64,000 nt of DNA from Archangium violaceum (GCF_016887565.1 NZ_CP069396.1:8538001-8602000), one strand, 5' to 3'. Counted from the first letter of the stretch, positions 35,344 through 45,129 are shown. Translations and numbers: made by a program. Notes: a model not told the origin generated them from the sequence alone.

Positions 35344-35976
35344 TCAAGTCCGGCTTTTGCGTCCGAGGGAAGGGGCGGGCCGGAGACCGCGCAGCTGCAG
35401 CTCCAGGCTGGTGCGCAGGGCGGCCCGGGTGTCCTCCTGCCCTCGAAGGCCGCTCAGCCAGGCGGAGAGGTGGACGAGGTACAGCCCGAACAGGTTGGTG
35501 GCGGCGGAGAGAGGCTCGATCCGCAGGTCCACCTCGCCCCGTTGCTGAGCGCGCTCGACGAGCCCGCCCACCCGCTGGAGGACGCGCACACCCCGCTCCA
35601 ACCGGGGCCCCATGTCCCCCGCGCCGGGGAAGAGGGTCTCGCGGACATAGAGGCGGGACATCTCCGGGTCGCGCGCGTAGTGGTCCATCATCCTGCCGAA
35701 GACGTGCAGGAGCGCCTCCACCAGCTCCGCGTCCTCCGGGAGGGAGGCATAGGACTCGTCCTCCACGCGCCCCCAGTCGTCGAGGAAGACGAGGTCCAAC
35801 AACTCATGCTTCGTCTGGACGTAGGAGTAGAGCGTGCCCAGGCCGATGCCCGCGTGCTCGGCGATCTGCCGGATGGTGGTGGCCTCGAAGCCGTGGCGGG
35901 CGAACAACTCCCGTGCCGCCTTCTTGGCCCGCTCCAGCTTCTCGCGCTTGTTGCGCTCCCGAAGTCCCTCGGCCAT
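35344..35976 (-). CDS. TetR/AcrR family regulator
   Basis: A 210-residue repressor with a TetR helix-turn-helix (RAKKAARELFARHGFEATTIRQIAEHAGIGLGTLYSYVQTKHELL) and a variable ligand domain. The ATG at 35976 follows AGAGGG at a suitable distance and is preferred over the longer frame. It is co-directional with and upstream of the monooxygenase, and the intervening palindrome (35272-35309) is a strong candidate operator. The inducer is unknown. Confidence 0.9.
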   Translation of the reverse strand: MAEGLRERNKREKLERAKKAARELFARHGFEATTIRQIAEHAGIGLGTLYSYVQTKHELLDLVFLDDWGRVEDESYASLPEDAELVEALLHVFGRMMDHYARDPEMSRLYVRETLFPGAGDMGPRLERGVRVLQRVGGLVERAQQRGEVDLRIEPLSAATNLFGLYLVHLSAWLSGLRGQEDTRAALRTSLELQLRGLRPAPSLGRKSRT

Positions 35977-36062
35977 CGGTTCCCTCTCCCGGCCCTTTTT
36001 GGACTCCTTTAGCGGGAAAGCGCTGCCGGGCCCACGGCAACGTGTGTAGTGTGCGCGGCGCA

Positions 36063-37583
36063 ATGGCCACTCCCGTCGTCAGGTCCAAGCCGCTCCCCTC
36101 CGCCACGGCCCCCTCCCGGCACGTCTATGACGTGATCGTGCTGGGCAGCCAGCTCGGTGGGGCGCTCGCCGCGGGGCTGCTCGCCAAGAGGGGCTACAGC
36201 GTGCTCCTGGTGGAGCATGACGGCACCGGTCCGGGCTACGAGCACGACGGCTACGTGCTGCCCTACGCCCCCTTCATCGCCCCGGCCCTCAAGGCGATGC
36301 CCGCGGTGGAGGAGTCCTTCACCGAGCTGGGCATCACCACCCAGCTCCAGCGTCACCAGCAGCCCCATGTGCCCGAGCTGCAACTGGTGATGCCGCGCCA
36401 CCGGGTGGATCTGCACGCCGACGCGGCCCGCCGGCGCGCCGAGCTCGTCCGCGAGTTCGACGCCCAGGGCGAGCGCATCCTCGCGGACATCGCCGCCACG
36501 ACGACGCAGCACGAGTCCTCGGACGCCTTCCTGAAGGAAGCCCCGCCGCTGCCCCCGGACGGCTTCATGGAGTCCTGGAACCTCAACAAGCGCGTGCGGC
36601 AGCACCCGGGGCTGGAGACGGAGCCGCGGCTGGCCGGAGAGGACGACCCCTCGAAGCTGCTGCGCGGCCTGCTGCCCTTCGTCACCCACCTGGATCAGCC
36701 CTCCTCGCCCCTGGCGCGCACGCGGCCCCTGTCGCAGGCGCTGCAGACGCCCTGGCGCTACCCGGGCGGGCGCGATGGCCTGCGCAAGATGCTCTTCGAG
36801 CGCTTCTCCGAGCTCGGGGGAGATCTGCTCAGCCCCGAGAACACGGACACCTACGTGGTGGAGGAGCTGCACTTCGACGGAGGCCGCTTCTCCGGGGTGA
36901 AGCTGCTGCGCTCGGACACGCTCTACCGGGCCTCGTGCCTGGTGTCCGCCACGGACGCGGGGGCGCTGCGGCGGCTCATCACCGACCGCAAGAAGCACCG
37001 CAACCTGAGCGAGCACCTGGACCTGTCCACCACGAAGTCCTTCCTCTTCGCGGTGAACTGGGTGCTGCCCGAGGCGGCGCTCCCGCGCGGCATGGGGGAG
37101 CTGGTGCTGGTGGACACCCAGGACACGGAGCTGGGCCCGCTGCTCGTCCAGCTGCACCCCGCCCGAACGGCCGACGGCAAGGAGGACCCGTCCCTGCGCG
37201 TGGTGTGCGCCGGGGTCTTCGTCCCCACGAGCGTGCGAGACCTGGGCGAGGGCTACCTCCAGTCCCTGGCCATGCGCATCGACGCCCACCTGGACGGACT
37301 GATGCCCTTCTCCAAGGACAAGCGGGTGGTGCGCTCGGCCCCCTACCTGGACGCGGGCGCGGTGCGCGGCAGCAGGCTCATGCCCCACCCCCACTACACC
37401 TTCGACACGGAAGCGAAGCTGGGGGTCACGGGGTTGAAGCAGCACACGCCCACGAAGAACCTGCTGCTGGCCGGGCGAGAGGTGCTCCCGGGGCTGGGGC
37501 TCGAGGGAGAGTTCCTGGCTGGTGCGCGGGCAACCCGCCTGGTCCAGGAGATGCTGAAGAAGAAGGACGTCCTCAAGCGCTGA
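36063..37583 (+). CDS. FAD/NAD(P)-binding oxidoreductase (carotenoid-desaturase-like)
   Basis: A 506-residue flavoprotein with an N-terminal dinucleotide fold (VYDVIVLGSQLGGALAAGLLAKRGYSVLLVEHD) and a C-terminal cofactor-closing segment (NLLLAGREVLPGLGLEGEFLAGARATRL). In the middle, YPGGRDGLRKMLFERFSELGGDL resembles the phytoene-desaturase/NAD(P)-binding Rossmann pattern. The overall layout fits amine-oxidase or CrtI-like enzymes, but the substrate is unknown. The ATG at 36063 has no clear ribosome site. It is divergent from the TetR gene, with 86 bases between starts. Confidence 0.78.
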   Translation: MATPVVRSKPLPSATAPSRHVYDVIVLGSQLGGALAAGLLAKRGYSVLLVEHDGTGPGYEHDGYVLPYAPFIAPALKAMPAVEESFTELGITTQLQRHQQPHVPELQLVMPRHRVDLHADAARRRAELVREFDAQGERILADIAATTTQHESSDAFLKEAPPLPPDGFMESWNLNKRVRQHPGLETEPRLAGEDDPSKLLRGLLPFVTHLDQPSSPLARTRPLSQALQTPWRYPGGRDGLRKMLFERFSELGGDLLSPENTDTYVVEELHFDGGRFSGVKLLRSDTLYRASCLVSATDAGALRRLITDRKKHRNLSEHLDLSTTKSFLFAVNWVLPEAALPRGMGELVLVDTQDTELGPLLVQLHPARTADGKEDPSLRVVCAGVFVPTSVRDLGEGYLQSLAMRIDAHLDGLMPFSKDKRVVRSAPYLDAGAVRGSRLMPHPHYTFDTEAKLGVTGLKQHTPTKNLLLAGREVLPGLGLEGEFLAGARATRLVQEMLKKKDVLKR

Positions 37584-37683
37584 GGCTGGATCAGACTGGA
37601 TTTTCAGGTGGTTTGTGGGTAGGTTCCGCCGCTCTCATTAGGGCGGGCCGTCAATTCGCCCCTGATTTCAAGGAGTTGTAGTC

Positions 37684-37875
37684 ATGGCTTGGAAATGTGA
37701 CATCTGCGGGAAGCGGCCGCTGGTGGGCAACAACGTCAGCCACGCGAACAACAAGACCAAGAAGCGGACCCTCCCGAATCTGCAGAAGATCCGGGCGTCC
37801 GTCGAGGGTCGGACGGAGCGCGTGTTGGCCTGCACCCGCTGCATCAAAGCGGGCAAGGTGACGAAGGCGGCCTGA
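37684..37875 (+). CDS. rpmB: 50S ribosomal protein L28
   Basis: L28 (63 aa) of the large ribosomal subunit. Motifs are [30 protein letters not shown] and the C-terminal CTRCIKAGK, so it is the zinc-binding form with two CxxC pairs. AAGGAG precedes the ATG. It is followed eight bases after its stop by murQ. Confidence 0.97.
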   Translation: MAWKCDICGKRPLVGNNVSHANNKTKKRTLPNLQKIRASVEGRTERVLACTRCIKAGKVTKAA

Positions 37876-37883
37876 GGAAGTCC

Positions 37884-38825
37884 GTGAGGTCGAGGGTGGG
37901 AAGATCGCGCTCGAAACGAACCGCGCTTCCTCCCACCGAGCGACTGCATCCTCGGGCGGACGATCTGGACCTTGTCTCAACGGACGAGGTCGTCCGCCGT
38001 CTGCATCAAGAAGACGAAGCCGCCGTCCGTGCGGTCCGCCCCGCGTTGCGTGAAGTGGCGCGAGTGGCGCGGGCCGTCGCGGAGGCACTGCGGGCGGGTG
38101 GCCGCCTGCTGTACGTGGGAGCTGGCACCAGCGGGCGCCTCGGGGTGCTCGACGCGAGTGAGTGCCCACCCACCTTCGGCGCATCTCCCCAACAGGTCCA
38201 AGCGGTGCTGGCCGGCGGACGCCGGGCGATGACGCACGCGGTGGAAGGCGCCGAGGACGACGCCGAGACCGGAGCCGCGTCGGTGATCCGGCTGAAGGTG
38301 GAGCCTCGGGACGTGGTGTGCGGCATCTCGGCGAGTGCCCGGACGCCCTTCGTGCTGGGCGCCTTGGAAGAGGCGCGGCGGAGGGGAGCGCGCACGGTGC
38401 TGGTGTGCTGCAACCGGCCGGGCCCGCGGGTGCGAGTGGACCACGTGCTGCTGGCCGAGACGGGGCCGGAGCTGGTGGCGGGCAGCACGCGGCTGAAGGC
38501 GGGCACGGCGACGAAGCTGATCCTGAACGCCCTCACCACGGCGGCCTTCGTGAAGCTGGGGAAGGTGTACCGGGGGCGGATGGTGGACGTGAGGCCCACG
38601 AACGAGAAGCTGCGGGCGCGGGCGACACGAATGGTGGCGGAGCTGACGGACCTGACCCCCGCCGCGGCGGCACGATTGCTGGAGCAAGCCAGGGGCGAGG
38701 TGAAGGTCGCATTGGCGATGCACTTCACGGGACTGTCCGAGAAGGAAGCGAAGCGCCGCCTGAAGCAAGCGACCCTGAGAGACCTGGTCAACACCACCAC
38801 CACCAACAACAACCCCTCTTCCTAA
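37884..38825 (+). CDS. murQ: N-acetylmuramic acid 6-phosphate etherase
   Basis: MurQ (313 aa) cleaves the lactyl ether of MurNAc 6-phosphate to GlcNAc 6-phosphate during recycling of peptidoglycan sugars. The SIS fold shows LLYVGAGTSGRLGVLDASECPPTFG (with a catalytic Glu) and AVEGAEDDAETGA. Start is GTG at 37884, only 8 bases after rpmB, so they are likely co-transcribed. A kinase of the same pathway, anmK, also lies in this window. Confidence 0.93.
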   Translation: MRSRVGRSRSKRTALPPTERLHPRADDLDLVSTDEVVRRLHQEDEAAVRAVRPALREVARVARAVAEALRAGGRLLYVGAGTSGRLGVLDASECPPTFGASPQQVQAVLAGGRRAMTHAVEGAEDDAETGAASVIRLKVEPRDVVCGISASARTPFVLGALEEARRRGARTVLVCCNRPGPRVRVDHVLLAETGPELVAGSTRLKAGTATKLILNALTTAAFVKLGKVYRGRMVDVRPTNEKLRARATRMVAELTDLTPAAAARLLEQARGEVKVALAMHFTGLSEKEAKRRLKQATLRDLVNTTTTNNNPSS

Positions 38826-38829
38826 CAAC

Positions 38830-38862
38830 CCCTCTCCCTCCGGGAGAGGGACGGGGTGAGGG
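38830..38862 (+). repeat. REP-type palindrome (copy 3)
   Basis: CCCTCTCCC-TCC-GGGAGAGGG followed by ACGGGGTGAGGG, just after murQ. Together with flanking bases it is nearly identical over about 40 nt to the copy at 56067-56099. Confidence 0.85.
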
Positions 38863-38892
38863 TATCGGGAGCACTCGACTTCAACGAGAGGC

Positions 38893-40077
38893 TCACCCGT
38901 CCAACCACTCCACGGCGCGCCCGAACACGGAAGAGAAAGCGCGCTCGACCTCCACCTCGGAGACACCGTTCACGGGGAACGGGTTGGCGTGCTCATAGGA
39001 GTACGGCGGATCGAGGATGTCCACCCGAGCCCCGGAGCCGGAGAGGGTCTCCGCCACGGCCGCGGCGGGCATGACCCGATCGCCCTGCAAGGAGATGGCG
39101 ACCATGCGGGCACCCAGCCGCTGGAGGGCGGTCTCGCGCTCGGAGCGGTAGCGGTCGGGATGAACCATGGATTGGAAGGCGCGGCCCACGGCGTCCTCCG
39201 AGAGCAACCTGCCCAGCGCGGGCCGGAGCTGCTTCTGCGACTCGAGCTCATCGAGGAACTGGTGCAACGAGCGGGCGGCGGCGCTGTCGAGGATCTCCCG
39301 GGACAGCGGCGCGGTGTGGGCGAGCAGACAACCACCGCAGAACGTCACCAACCGGGACCTGGCGAAGCGCCCCTCGGAGTCACCCATGAGGAGGATCTCC
39401 GCCAGGAAGGCGCCGATGGAGTAGGCGAAGAGATCGAGCCGGGCCTCGGGTGCGAGCAGCGGCTCCTCGCCCTGGCGGACGTTGTCCGAGAAGCGGGCGA
39501 GATCCCTCAAGGTCCGCAGACCGGACAAAACGAAGCGCTCCGGCCGGGCATGGAGGCGGGTGCTCAGGGCGGCGTTGGCGAAGCTGGAGGCCTCGAGCTC
39601 CGGCATGCGGCGCAGACGCTCCCGGCTCAACTGGCGCATGGGCCTGGGCTCGGACCAGAGCGCGGGGGAGCGGTCCATGTGGAAGGCCACGGGGAAGAGG
39701 ATGATGGGAGCGCCGAGGCCCTCGGCGAGGGACTTCGCCCAGGGCAGGTACTTCTCCCAGCGGCGCTCGTTGAGCCCGTGGAGGAGGAGCACACCGCGGG
39801 AGCTCCGCGCGCATCCGGCCGGCGCGACGATGCGGTACGGGAACTCGAGGTTCTCCTCGACGCCGTCATCCCGGTGGAGCAGCCCGCGCAGGAAGTCCGG
39901 CTCGAGAGCCGCCTCGGACACGGGGAGCGTCCCAGGGTGCCCCTCGTCGACGGCCTCGCGCGCTTCCGCGGAGCGGAACCGGCGCTGATGCAGGACGAGG
40001 CCATCCTCCAGAGTGCCGTTCCCCCTGCCCTCCTGAAACGCCTCGGCGAGGCTGCGAAAGGTATCGACGTAGCCCAT
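38893..40077 (-). CDS. Alpha/beta-hydrolase-like protein of unknown function
   Basis: A 394-residue protein with a hydrolase-like core: GVLLLHGLNERRWEKYLPWAK (possible oxyanion region), LFAYSIGAFLAE near residue 240 (nucleophile elbow, AYSIG rather than GxSxG) and a late RMVAISLQGDRVMPAAAV. It may belong to the DUF6051 group, but I am not certain. The ATG at 40077 follows GAGAGGGG and is preferred over the longer frame. No signal peptide. Function unknown; it converges on murQ beyond the REP copy. Confidence 0.65.
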   Translation of the reverse strand: MGYVDTFRSLAEAFQEGRGNGTLEDGLVLHQRRFRSAEAREAVDEGHPGTLPVSEAALEPDFLRGLLHRDDGVEENLEFPYRIVAPAGCARSSRGVLLLHGLNERRWEKYLPWAKSLAEGLGAPIILFPVAFHMDRSPALWSEPRPMRQLSRERLRRMPELEASSFANAALSTRLHARPERFVLSGLRTLRDLARFSDNVRQGEEPLLAPEARLDLFAYSIGAFLAEILLMGDSEGRFARSRLVTFCGGCLLAHTAPLSREILDSAAARSLHQFLDELESQKQLRPALGRLLSEDAVGRAFQSMVHPDRYRSERETALQRLGARMVAISLQGDRVMPAAAVAETLSGSGARVDILDPPYSYEHANPFPVNGVSEVEVERAFSSVFGRAVEWLDG

Positions 40078-40215
40078 GAGACCCCTCTCCCGGTGGAACG
40101 CCAGCATGCCACCATCGGGCCTGACACAGCGTGTCACAACGCGGTCATGGATCGGGAGGGAGGCCAGGAGAGGGCGATCTCCGCCCTCCCCTGCTCTCGT
40201 CTCAGGCCGTGGGTC

Positions 40216-41970
40216 TCACGGCGCGGCGCAGAAGGGAGCCTGCACCTCGCCCAGGGCGAAGGTGATGGCGTCCTTCAGGCTCGCCGGCTGGTTGGCCCGG
40301 TAGAACCGGCCCTGGCCCGCCAGGGCGATGCTCTGGAGCATGGGGCTGCTGTCGCCATAACCCACGATGAACGTGCGCACCGTCTGGCTTCCGGGCATGT
40401 CGCCTCGCAGGTCAGCGTGCGACAGGAAGAACGCCACATCATCCATGAAGTTCTTGTTCGTCTTCGCCAGACCGGTGGGCCAGTTGTACTCCGTGTAGTC
40501 GCAGTCCTCCTGGGTAGCGCCGAACAGGTGGCAATAATTGACGCCGCCCGGGTTGGGATTGTGCTCGGGGTCGACCGGATCGAACGTGAGCAACGTTCCA
40601 TCCGGGTGCCGGGCGCCATTGGCCTTGAGGATGCCCATCATCTTCGTGATGGGCACCGAGTTGTCATAGGTGGGAGTGCCTCCCGTCACCACGATGACGG
40701 CGCTTCGCTGGGAGTCACCGCAGATGGACTTGTCGAAACCGGTGCCCTCCCAGGGCTGGGCCGTCTTGAGCCACTCGTCGGACTGAACGCCCCAGTACCG
40801 CCCATCCCCGCCCGTGTTGGGGTTGTCATACGTGCCGCCATTGCAGCAGCCCGGCCAACCCCAGCCCGGATTGAGGGGCTGCTGGAACCAGCTCGTCCAC
40901 CGGTTGTCCACCTTCTGCGAGGAGAAGTAGGCACCGAGACCGAAGAGGGCCTCGCCAATGGAGCGCTCGTTGTTGCGGAACACGGTCTTGTTGACGGCCT
41001 TCATCAGAAGGGGCCGGTTGAGCGACGCCTCATCGATGACGGGCGAGGACTTGTCGCAGGTTGGCCGCGGCTTCTCGAACAGCTGGGGCGGGTCGTACCA
41101 GCCGACGTCCGGACCGAAGGTGGCCACGCCCATGCGCACGTTGCTCGCGGTGGCGATGACATCCTTGAGCATCTTGCGAGCCACCACGAACTTGGGCGGA
41201 CGCACGTTGAGCACGCGGCCACTGACGACCCACTTGCGGAACGCCTCGCGAGGAAGCGGCGGCTCATCGAGCGCACGCTGGGGGCCATTCATGCCGTAGG
41301 TCGAGGAATCCGCGGGGTGCGTGACGAGCGGGCCACGCCACCAGCCCTTCGTCGTCAGGCAGGAGACGCACTCGTTGAAGATGGCTGGCTTGTAATAATA
41401 GACGTCCTTCCAATTCAGGGCGCTCCAACAGGCGGACATCGCGTCCGAGATGCCGCCCGTCGCACGGAAGTCGAAGGAGATGGAGTACGGCGTCTCCCTC
41501 ACCACCCATGAGACGCGACGGCCACGGGACTGGTAGAACTGGTTCGGATCGAAGAACTGGGGCGTGGTGCCGAAGTCGGCGTCGCTGTCGTAGGGAATGG
41601 AGCCGTTGAGCTTCGGATCCAAGCTGTTCTTGTCGAACCAGCTCATCGCCGAGACCAGCGCCGGGTCCGAGCAGCCCAGGCCGACGTTGAGACCCGCGTA
41701 ACCATCCGCGCCGATCTCATCCGACCTGTCCACACCGGGCGGATTCGGCACGGCACCGACGTCTCCGTTGACCTCGGGCAGGTACTGCGGGAAGTCCTGC
41801 ATGGACTCATGGTTGTCCAACAGGAAGATGACGCTGGGAGGCGTCTCCGCGTGGCTCGAGAGGGGTAGCAGCCCCGAACCCCCGGCCGCCACCAGTCCCA
41901 GGGTCAATCCCAATCGCTGGCTGAGCGATCGTCTCTTCAAATCCTTCCACGTGCCGAAGTCACTTCGCAT
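40216..41970 (-). CDS. PilY1 N-terminal-like von Willebrand A protein
   Basis: A secreted 584-residue protein. A twin-Leu-rich signal (LGLTLGLVAAGGSGLL) precedes a vWA domain: VIFLLDNHESM (MIDAS-type DxSxS reduced to DNHES), VIVVTGGTP in place of the usual LTDG, and the end MDDVAFFLSHADLRGDMPGSQ...VRTFIVGYGD, as in the N-terminal region of PilY1 of type IV pili. The usual C-terminal beta-propeller of PilY1 (over 1000 residues in full) is absent. The role is probably adhesion or pilus-linked, but it is a shortened relative. Many cysteines (CCNGG, CVSC) suggest disulfides. Confidence 0.75.
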   Translation of the reverse strand: MRSDFGTWKDLKRRSLSQRLGLTLGLVAAGGSGLLPLSSHAETPPSVIFLLDNHESMQDFPQYLPEVNGDVGAVPNPPGVDRSDEIGADGYAGLNVGLGCSDPALVSAMSWFDKNSLDPKLNGSIPYDSDADFGTTPQFFDPNQFYQSRGRRVSWVVRETPYSISFDFRATGGISDAMSACWSALNWKDVYYYKPAIFNECVSCLTTKGWWRGPLVTHPADSSTYGMNGPQRALDEPPLPREAFRKWVVSGRVLNVRPPKFVVARKMLKDVIATASNVRMGVATFGPDVGWYDPPQLFEKPRPTCDKSSPVIDEASLNRPLLMKAVNKTVFRNNERSIGEALFGLGAYFSSQKVDNRWTSWFQQPLNPGWGWPGCCNGGTYDNPNTGGDGRYWGVQSDEWLKTAQPWEGTGFDKSICGDSQRSAVIVVTGGTPTYDNSVPITKMMGILKANGARHPDGTLLTFDPVDPEHNPNPGGVNYCHLFGATQEDCDYTEYNWPTGLAKTNKNFMDDVAFFLSHADLRGDMPGSQTVRTFIVGYGDSSPMLQSIALAGQGRFYRANQPASLKDAITFALGEVQAPFCAAP

Positions 41971-42232
41971 GTCGCGGGCTCCAGTCTGACCAAACCGTGA
42001 CCTCCACCGGCCTCGAGGTCATTTCCTTGATACCGCAATGAGCACGCGGACATGTGTGAATTCAATCCACTCCTGACTGTGAATGGCTCCGTCATCCACC
42101 CCCAAGCCAAAGATTCCGTGTCACGATACGGTCCGGCGCGAACAACCCTGGCGAGGGCCCCCGGAAAGGTGCAAAGTGCGCGGCCGCCTGGGTGTGCCAA
42201 ACAGGCGTACACACGACACGGAGTCCCGACAC

Positions 42233-42841
42233 ATGAAGCTCTACTACTCCCCCGGTGCCTGCTCGCTGTCGCCGCACATCGTCCTGCGCGAGGCGGGCGC
42301 GTCCTTCGACATCGAGAAGGTCGACCTGCGCACCAAGAAGACCGAGTCCGGCAAGGACTTCAACACCATCAACCCCAAGGGCTACGTCCCGACCCTCCAG
42401 CTGGATGACGGCAGCATCCTGACCGAGGGCCCCGCCATCGTTCAGTACGTCGCCGACAAGGCGCCCCAGGCGAAGCTCGTGCCGGCCCACGGCACCCTGG
42501 AGCGCTACCGCCTCCAGGAGTGGCTCAACTTCATCAGCACCGAGCTGCACAAGGGCTTCAGCCCCCTCTTCAACCCCGCCTACCCCGAGGACGCGAAGAA
42601 GATCGTCCGCGAGAACCTCGGCAAGCGCTTCGACTTCCTGCGCGCCACCCTCGAGAAGGGCCCCTTCCTCATGGGCGAGCAGTTCACCGTCGCCGACGCC
42701 TACCTCTTCACCGTCACGAACTGGCCCGCCTTCGTCAAGCTGGACATGACCCCGTACCCGTGGGTGCAGGCCTACGCCGCGCGCGTGGGGGCTCGTCCCA
42801 ACGTGCAGGCGGCCCTCAAGGCCGAAGGTCTCCTGAAGTAA
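42233..42841 (+). CDS. gstA: Glutathione S-transferase
   Basis: GST of the bacterial beta class (202 aa), which conjugates glutathione in the cytoplasm. The N-terminal thioredoxin fold shows MKLYYSPGACSLSPHIVLREAG with the active-site Cys10 and NPKGYVPTLQLDDG, then ILTEGPAIVQYVAD (glutathione binding). The C-terminal helical domain shows FTVADAYLFTVTNW. Start ATG 42233. It stands alone, 28 bases before the amidohydrolase. Confidence 0.92.
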   Translation: MKLYYSPGACSLSPHIVLREAGASFDIEKVDLRTKKTESGKDFNTINPKGYVPTLQLDDGSILTEGPAIVQYVADKAPQAKLVPAHGTLERYRLQEWLNFISTELHKGFSPLFNPAYPEDAKKIVRENLGKRFDFLRATLEKGPFLMGEQFTVADAYLFTVTNWPAFVKLDMTPYPWVQAYAARVGARPNVQAALKAEGLLK

Positions 42842-42911
42842 TCCACCCGTAGGCAGCCCAGGTGGCACCGTGCTGTATTCGGCTCCCTTCTTCCGGACCG
42901 GAGACAGCACG

Positions 42912-44231
42912 GTGAAACCCTTCCCCCTCCTCGCCCTCCTCCTCGCCGCGACCGCCTGGCCCCCGGCCGATGCGCGGGCCGCCGAGGCCCCCTCCCCCGT
43001 CCTCAAGCCCCTCGACGGGCTCTACCCCGAGCTGGACGCCCTCTACAGGGATCTGCACCAGAACCCGGAGCTGTCCACGCGCGAGGAGAAGACCTCGGCG
43101 AAGCTGGCCGAGCGCCTGCGCAAGCTCGGCTACGAGGTGACCCAGAACGTCGGTGGCCACGGCGTGGTGGCCGTCCTCCGCAACGGCAAGGGCCCCACGG
43201 TGCTGCTGCGCACCGACATGGATGGCCTCCCGGTGGAGGAGAAGACCGGACTCCCGTACGCCAGCAAGGCGACGATGAAGGACGACTCCGGCCAGGGCGT
43301 GCCGGTGATGCACGCCTGCGGGCACGACGTCCATATGACGGCCTGGGTGGGCACCGCGACCCTGCTCGCGAAGTCGAAGGACCGGTGGCGCGGCACCGTC
43401 GTGCTGATCGGCCAGCCCGCCGAGGAGACGGGCAGCGGAGCGCGGAAGATGCTCTCGGATGGCCTCTACACGCGCTTTCCCAAGCCGGACTTCGCCATCG
43501 CCATCCACAACAGCGCCGGCGCGGCGGCGGGCACCATCGAATACGTGCCCGGCTACGCCCTGGCGAGCGTGGACTCCGTCGACCTCACCCTCTACGGCAA
43601 GGGCGGACACGGCGCCTACCCGCACACCACGGTGGACCCCATCGTCCTCGCGGCGCGCACCATCCTCTCGCTGCAGACGCTCGTGAGCCGCGAGAAGTCG
43701 CCGCTGGAGCCCGCGGTGGTGACGGTGGGCTCCATCCACGGAGGCACCAAGCACAACATCATCCCGGACGAGGTGAAGCTCCAGCTCACCGTGCGCTCCT
43801 ACAAGCCCGAGGTCCGCAAGCAGCTGCTCGCCGGCATCGAGCGCATCGCCCAGGCCGAGGCCCTGGCGGCCGGCGCGCCCCGGAAGCCGGAGATGTCCGT
43901 CTCCGAGGGCACGCCCGCCACCTACAATGATCCGGCGCTGACCAAGCGGCTCGTCGGCGCCGTCTCGCGGGTGCTCGGCGCGGAGAACGTCCGCGAGGGC
44001 CAGCCCGTCATGGGCGGCGAGGACTTCTCCGAGTACGGCCTCGCCGGAGTCCCCGCGGTGATGCTCTGGGTGGGCACGGTCGACCCCAAGCGCCACGCGG
44101 AGGCCCGCGCGTCCGGCGAGACGCTCCCCTCCCTCCACTCCGCCCTCTTCGCCCCGGACCGGGAGCGGACGCTCCGCACCGCCGTCACCACGCTGACCAC
44201 CTCGGCCCTCGAGGTGCTCGGCAAGCCGTAG
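42912..44231 (+). CDS. M20 family amidohydrolase, secreted
   Basis: A 439-residue metallopeptidase-fold enzyme with a signal peptide (KPFPLLALLLAATAWPP). Motifs: DLHQNPELSTREEKTSAKLAERL (substrate side), MHACGHDVHMTAWVG (metal His-Asp), GQPAEETGSGA (Glu), and HNIIPDEVKLQLTVRS. This is the amidohydrolase/hippurate-hydrolase type that splits N-acyl amino acids. I prefer the GTG at 42912 to the longer frame start. Metal ligands appear intact, so it is probably active in the periplasm or outside the cell. Confidence 0.9.
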   Translation: MKPFPLLALLLAATAWPPADARAAEAPSPVLKPLDGLYPELDALYRDLHQNPELSTREEKTSAKLAERLRKLGYEVTQNVGGHGVVAVLRNGKGPTVLLRTDMDGLPVEEKTGLPYASKATMKDDSGQGVPVMHACGHDVHMTAWVGTATLLAKSKDRWRGTVVLIGQPAEETGSGARKMLSDGLYTRFPKPDFAIAIHNSAGAAAGTIEYVPGYALASVDSVDLTLYGKGGHGAYPHTTVDPIVLAARTILSLQTLVSREKSPLEPAVVTVGSIHGGTKHNIIPDEVKLQLTVRSYKPEVRKQLLAGIERIAQAEALAAGAPRKPEMSVSEGTPATYNDPALTKRLVGAVSRVLGAENVREGQPVMGGEDFSEYGLAGVPAVMLWVGTVDPKRHAEARASGETLPSLHSALFAPDRERTLRTAVTTLTTSALEVLGKP

Positions 44232-44241
44232 CTCCCCGGGC

Positions 44242-45129
44242 TCAGCGCTGGATCCTCCCCATCCTCCCGTTCTGGAAGTCCTCGAAGGCCTGGAGGATCT
44301 CCGCCTGGGTGTTCATCACGAACGGCCCGTAGCGGACCATCGGCTCGCGCAGGGGGACGCCCGAGAGCAGCAACAGCTGGAGGGGCTCGCTCCCCGTGTT
44401 CGTCATCACCACCGAGTCCGCGTCATTGGCGAACAGCACCGCCTGCCCATCCGCCGCGCGCGTCCCCTCGGGGCCGAACGAGCCCTCGCCCCCGAACACG
44501 TAGGCGAACGCGTTGTGCGCCCGGGGCACCGGCTGCTCGAAGCGGGCCCCCGGCTCCAGCGTGAAGTGCAGGTACTGGATGGGCGTGCGCGTGTCGATGA
44601 CCGCGCGCGCGCCGAGCGACTCGCCCGCGATGACCTTCACCCGCACCTTCCCGTCCGGCGTCGAGGCCACCGGGATGCCCGCCGAGGGGATCTCCTGGTA
44701 GCGCGGCGGCATCATCTTGTCGCGCCGGGGCAGGTTCACCCAGATCTGGAAGCCGTGCATGCGCCCACCCCCGCGGGAGAGCTCACGTGACGGCATCTCC
44801 GAGTGCACCACCCCCGCGCCCGCCGTCATCCACTGCACGTCCCCAGGCCCCAGCTTGCCCGCGTGGCCCGCCGAGTCCTCGTGCTCCGCCTGCCCCTCCA
44901 GCATGTAGGTGACCGTCTCGAACCCCCGGTGCGGATGGTCCGGCGCCCCCGCCGCGTCTCCGCCGGGCGGGATGTCCACCGGCCCCATCTCGTCCACCAG
45001 GAGGAACGGGTCGAACTGCATGAACCCCGGGATGGGGAAGGGCCGGCGCACCAGGAACCCCGCGCCCTCGAGCGTCGTGACCGAGTCCACCACCCTCTGA
45101 ACCGAACGCGTGCTCACCGACCTGGACAT
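44242..45129 (-). CDS. Pirin family protein
   Basis: A 295-residue bicupin. The N-terminal cupin shows FDPFLLVDEMGP, DHPHRGFETVTYMLEG and HSEMPSRE, i.e. the metal site His-His-His-Glu of pirins. Bacterial pirins include quercetin dioxygenases and redox regulators, so activity is uncertain. The ATG at 45129 follows GGAGGAG. It is co-directional with and downstream of a MarR gene, with a palindrome between them (45155-45173). Confidence 0.9.
   Translation of the reverse strand: MSRSVSTRSVQRVVDSVTTLEGAGFLVRRPFPIPGFMQFDPFLLVDEMGPVDIPPGGDAAGAPDHPHRGFETVTYMLEGQAEHEDSAGHAGKLGPGDVQWMTAGAGVVHSEMPSRELSRGGGRMHGFQIWVNLPRRDKMMPPRYQEIPSAGIPVASTPDGKVRVKVIAGESLGARAVIDTRTPIQYLHFTLEPGARFEQPVPRAHNAFAYVFGGEGSFGPEGTRAADGQAVLFANDADSVVMTNTGSEPLQLLLLSGVPLREPMVRYGPFVMNTQAEILQAFEDFQNGRMGRIQR

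Noticed and set aside
38989..41511. Long plus-strand frame (840 codons) opposite the hydrolase-like and PilY1-like genes
   Set aside because: It crosses two genes on the other strand and lacks any motif, so it is a GC-driven shadow.
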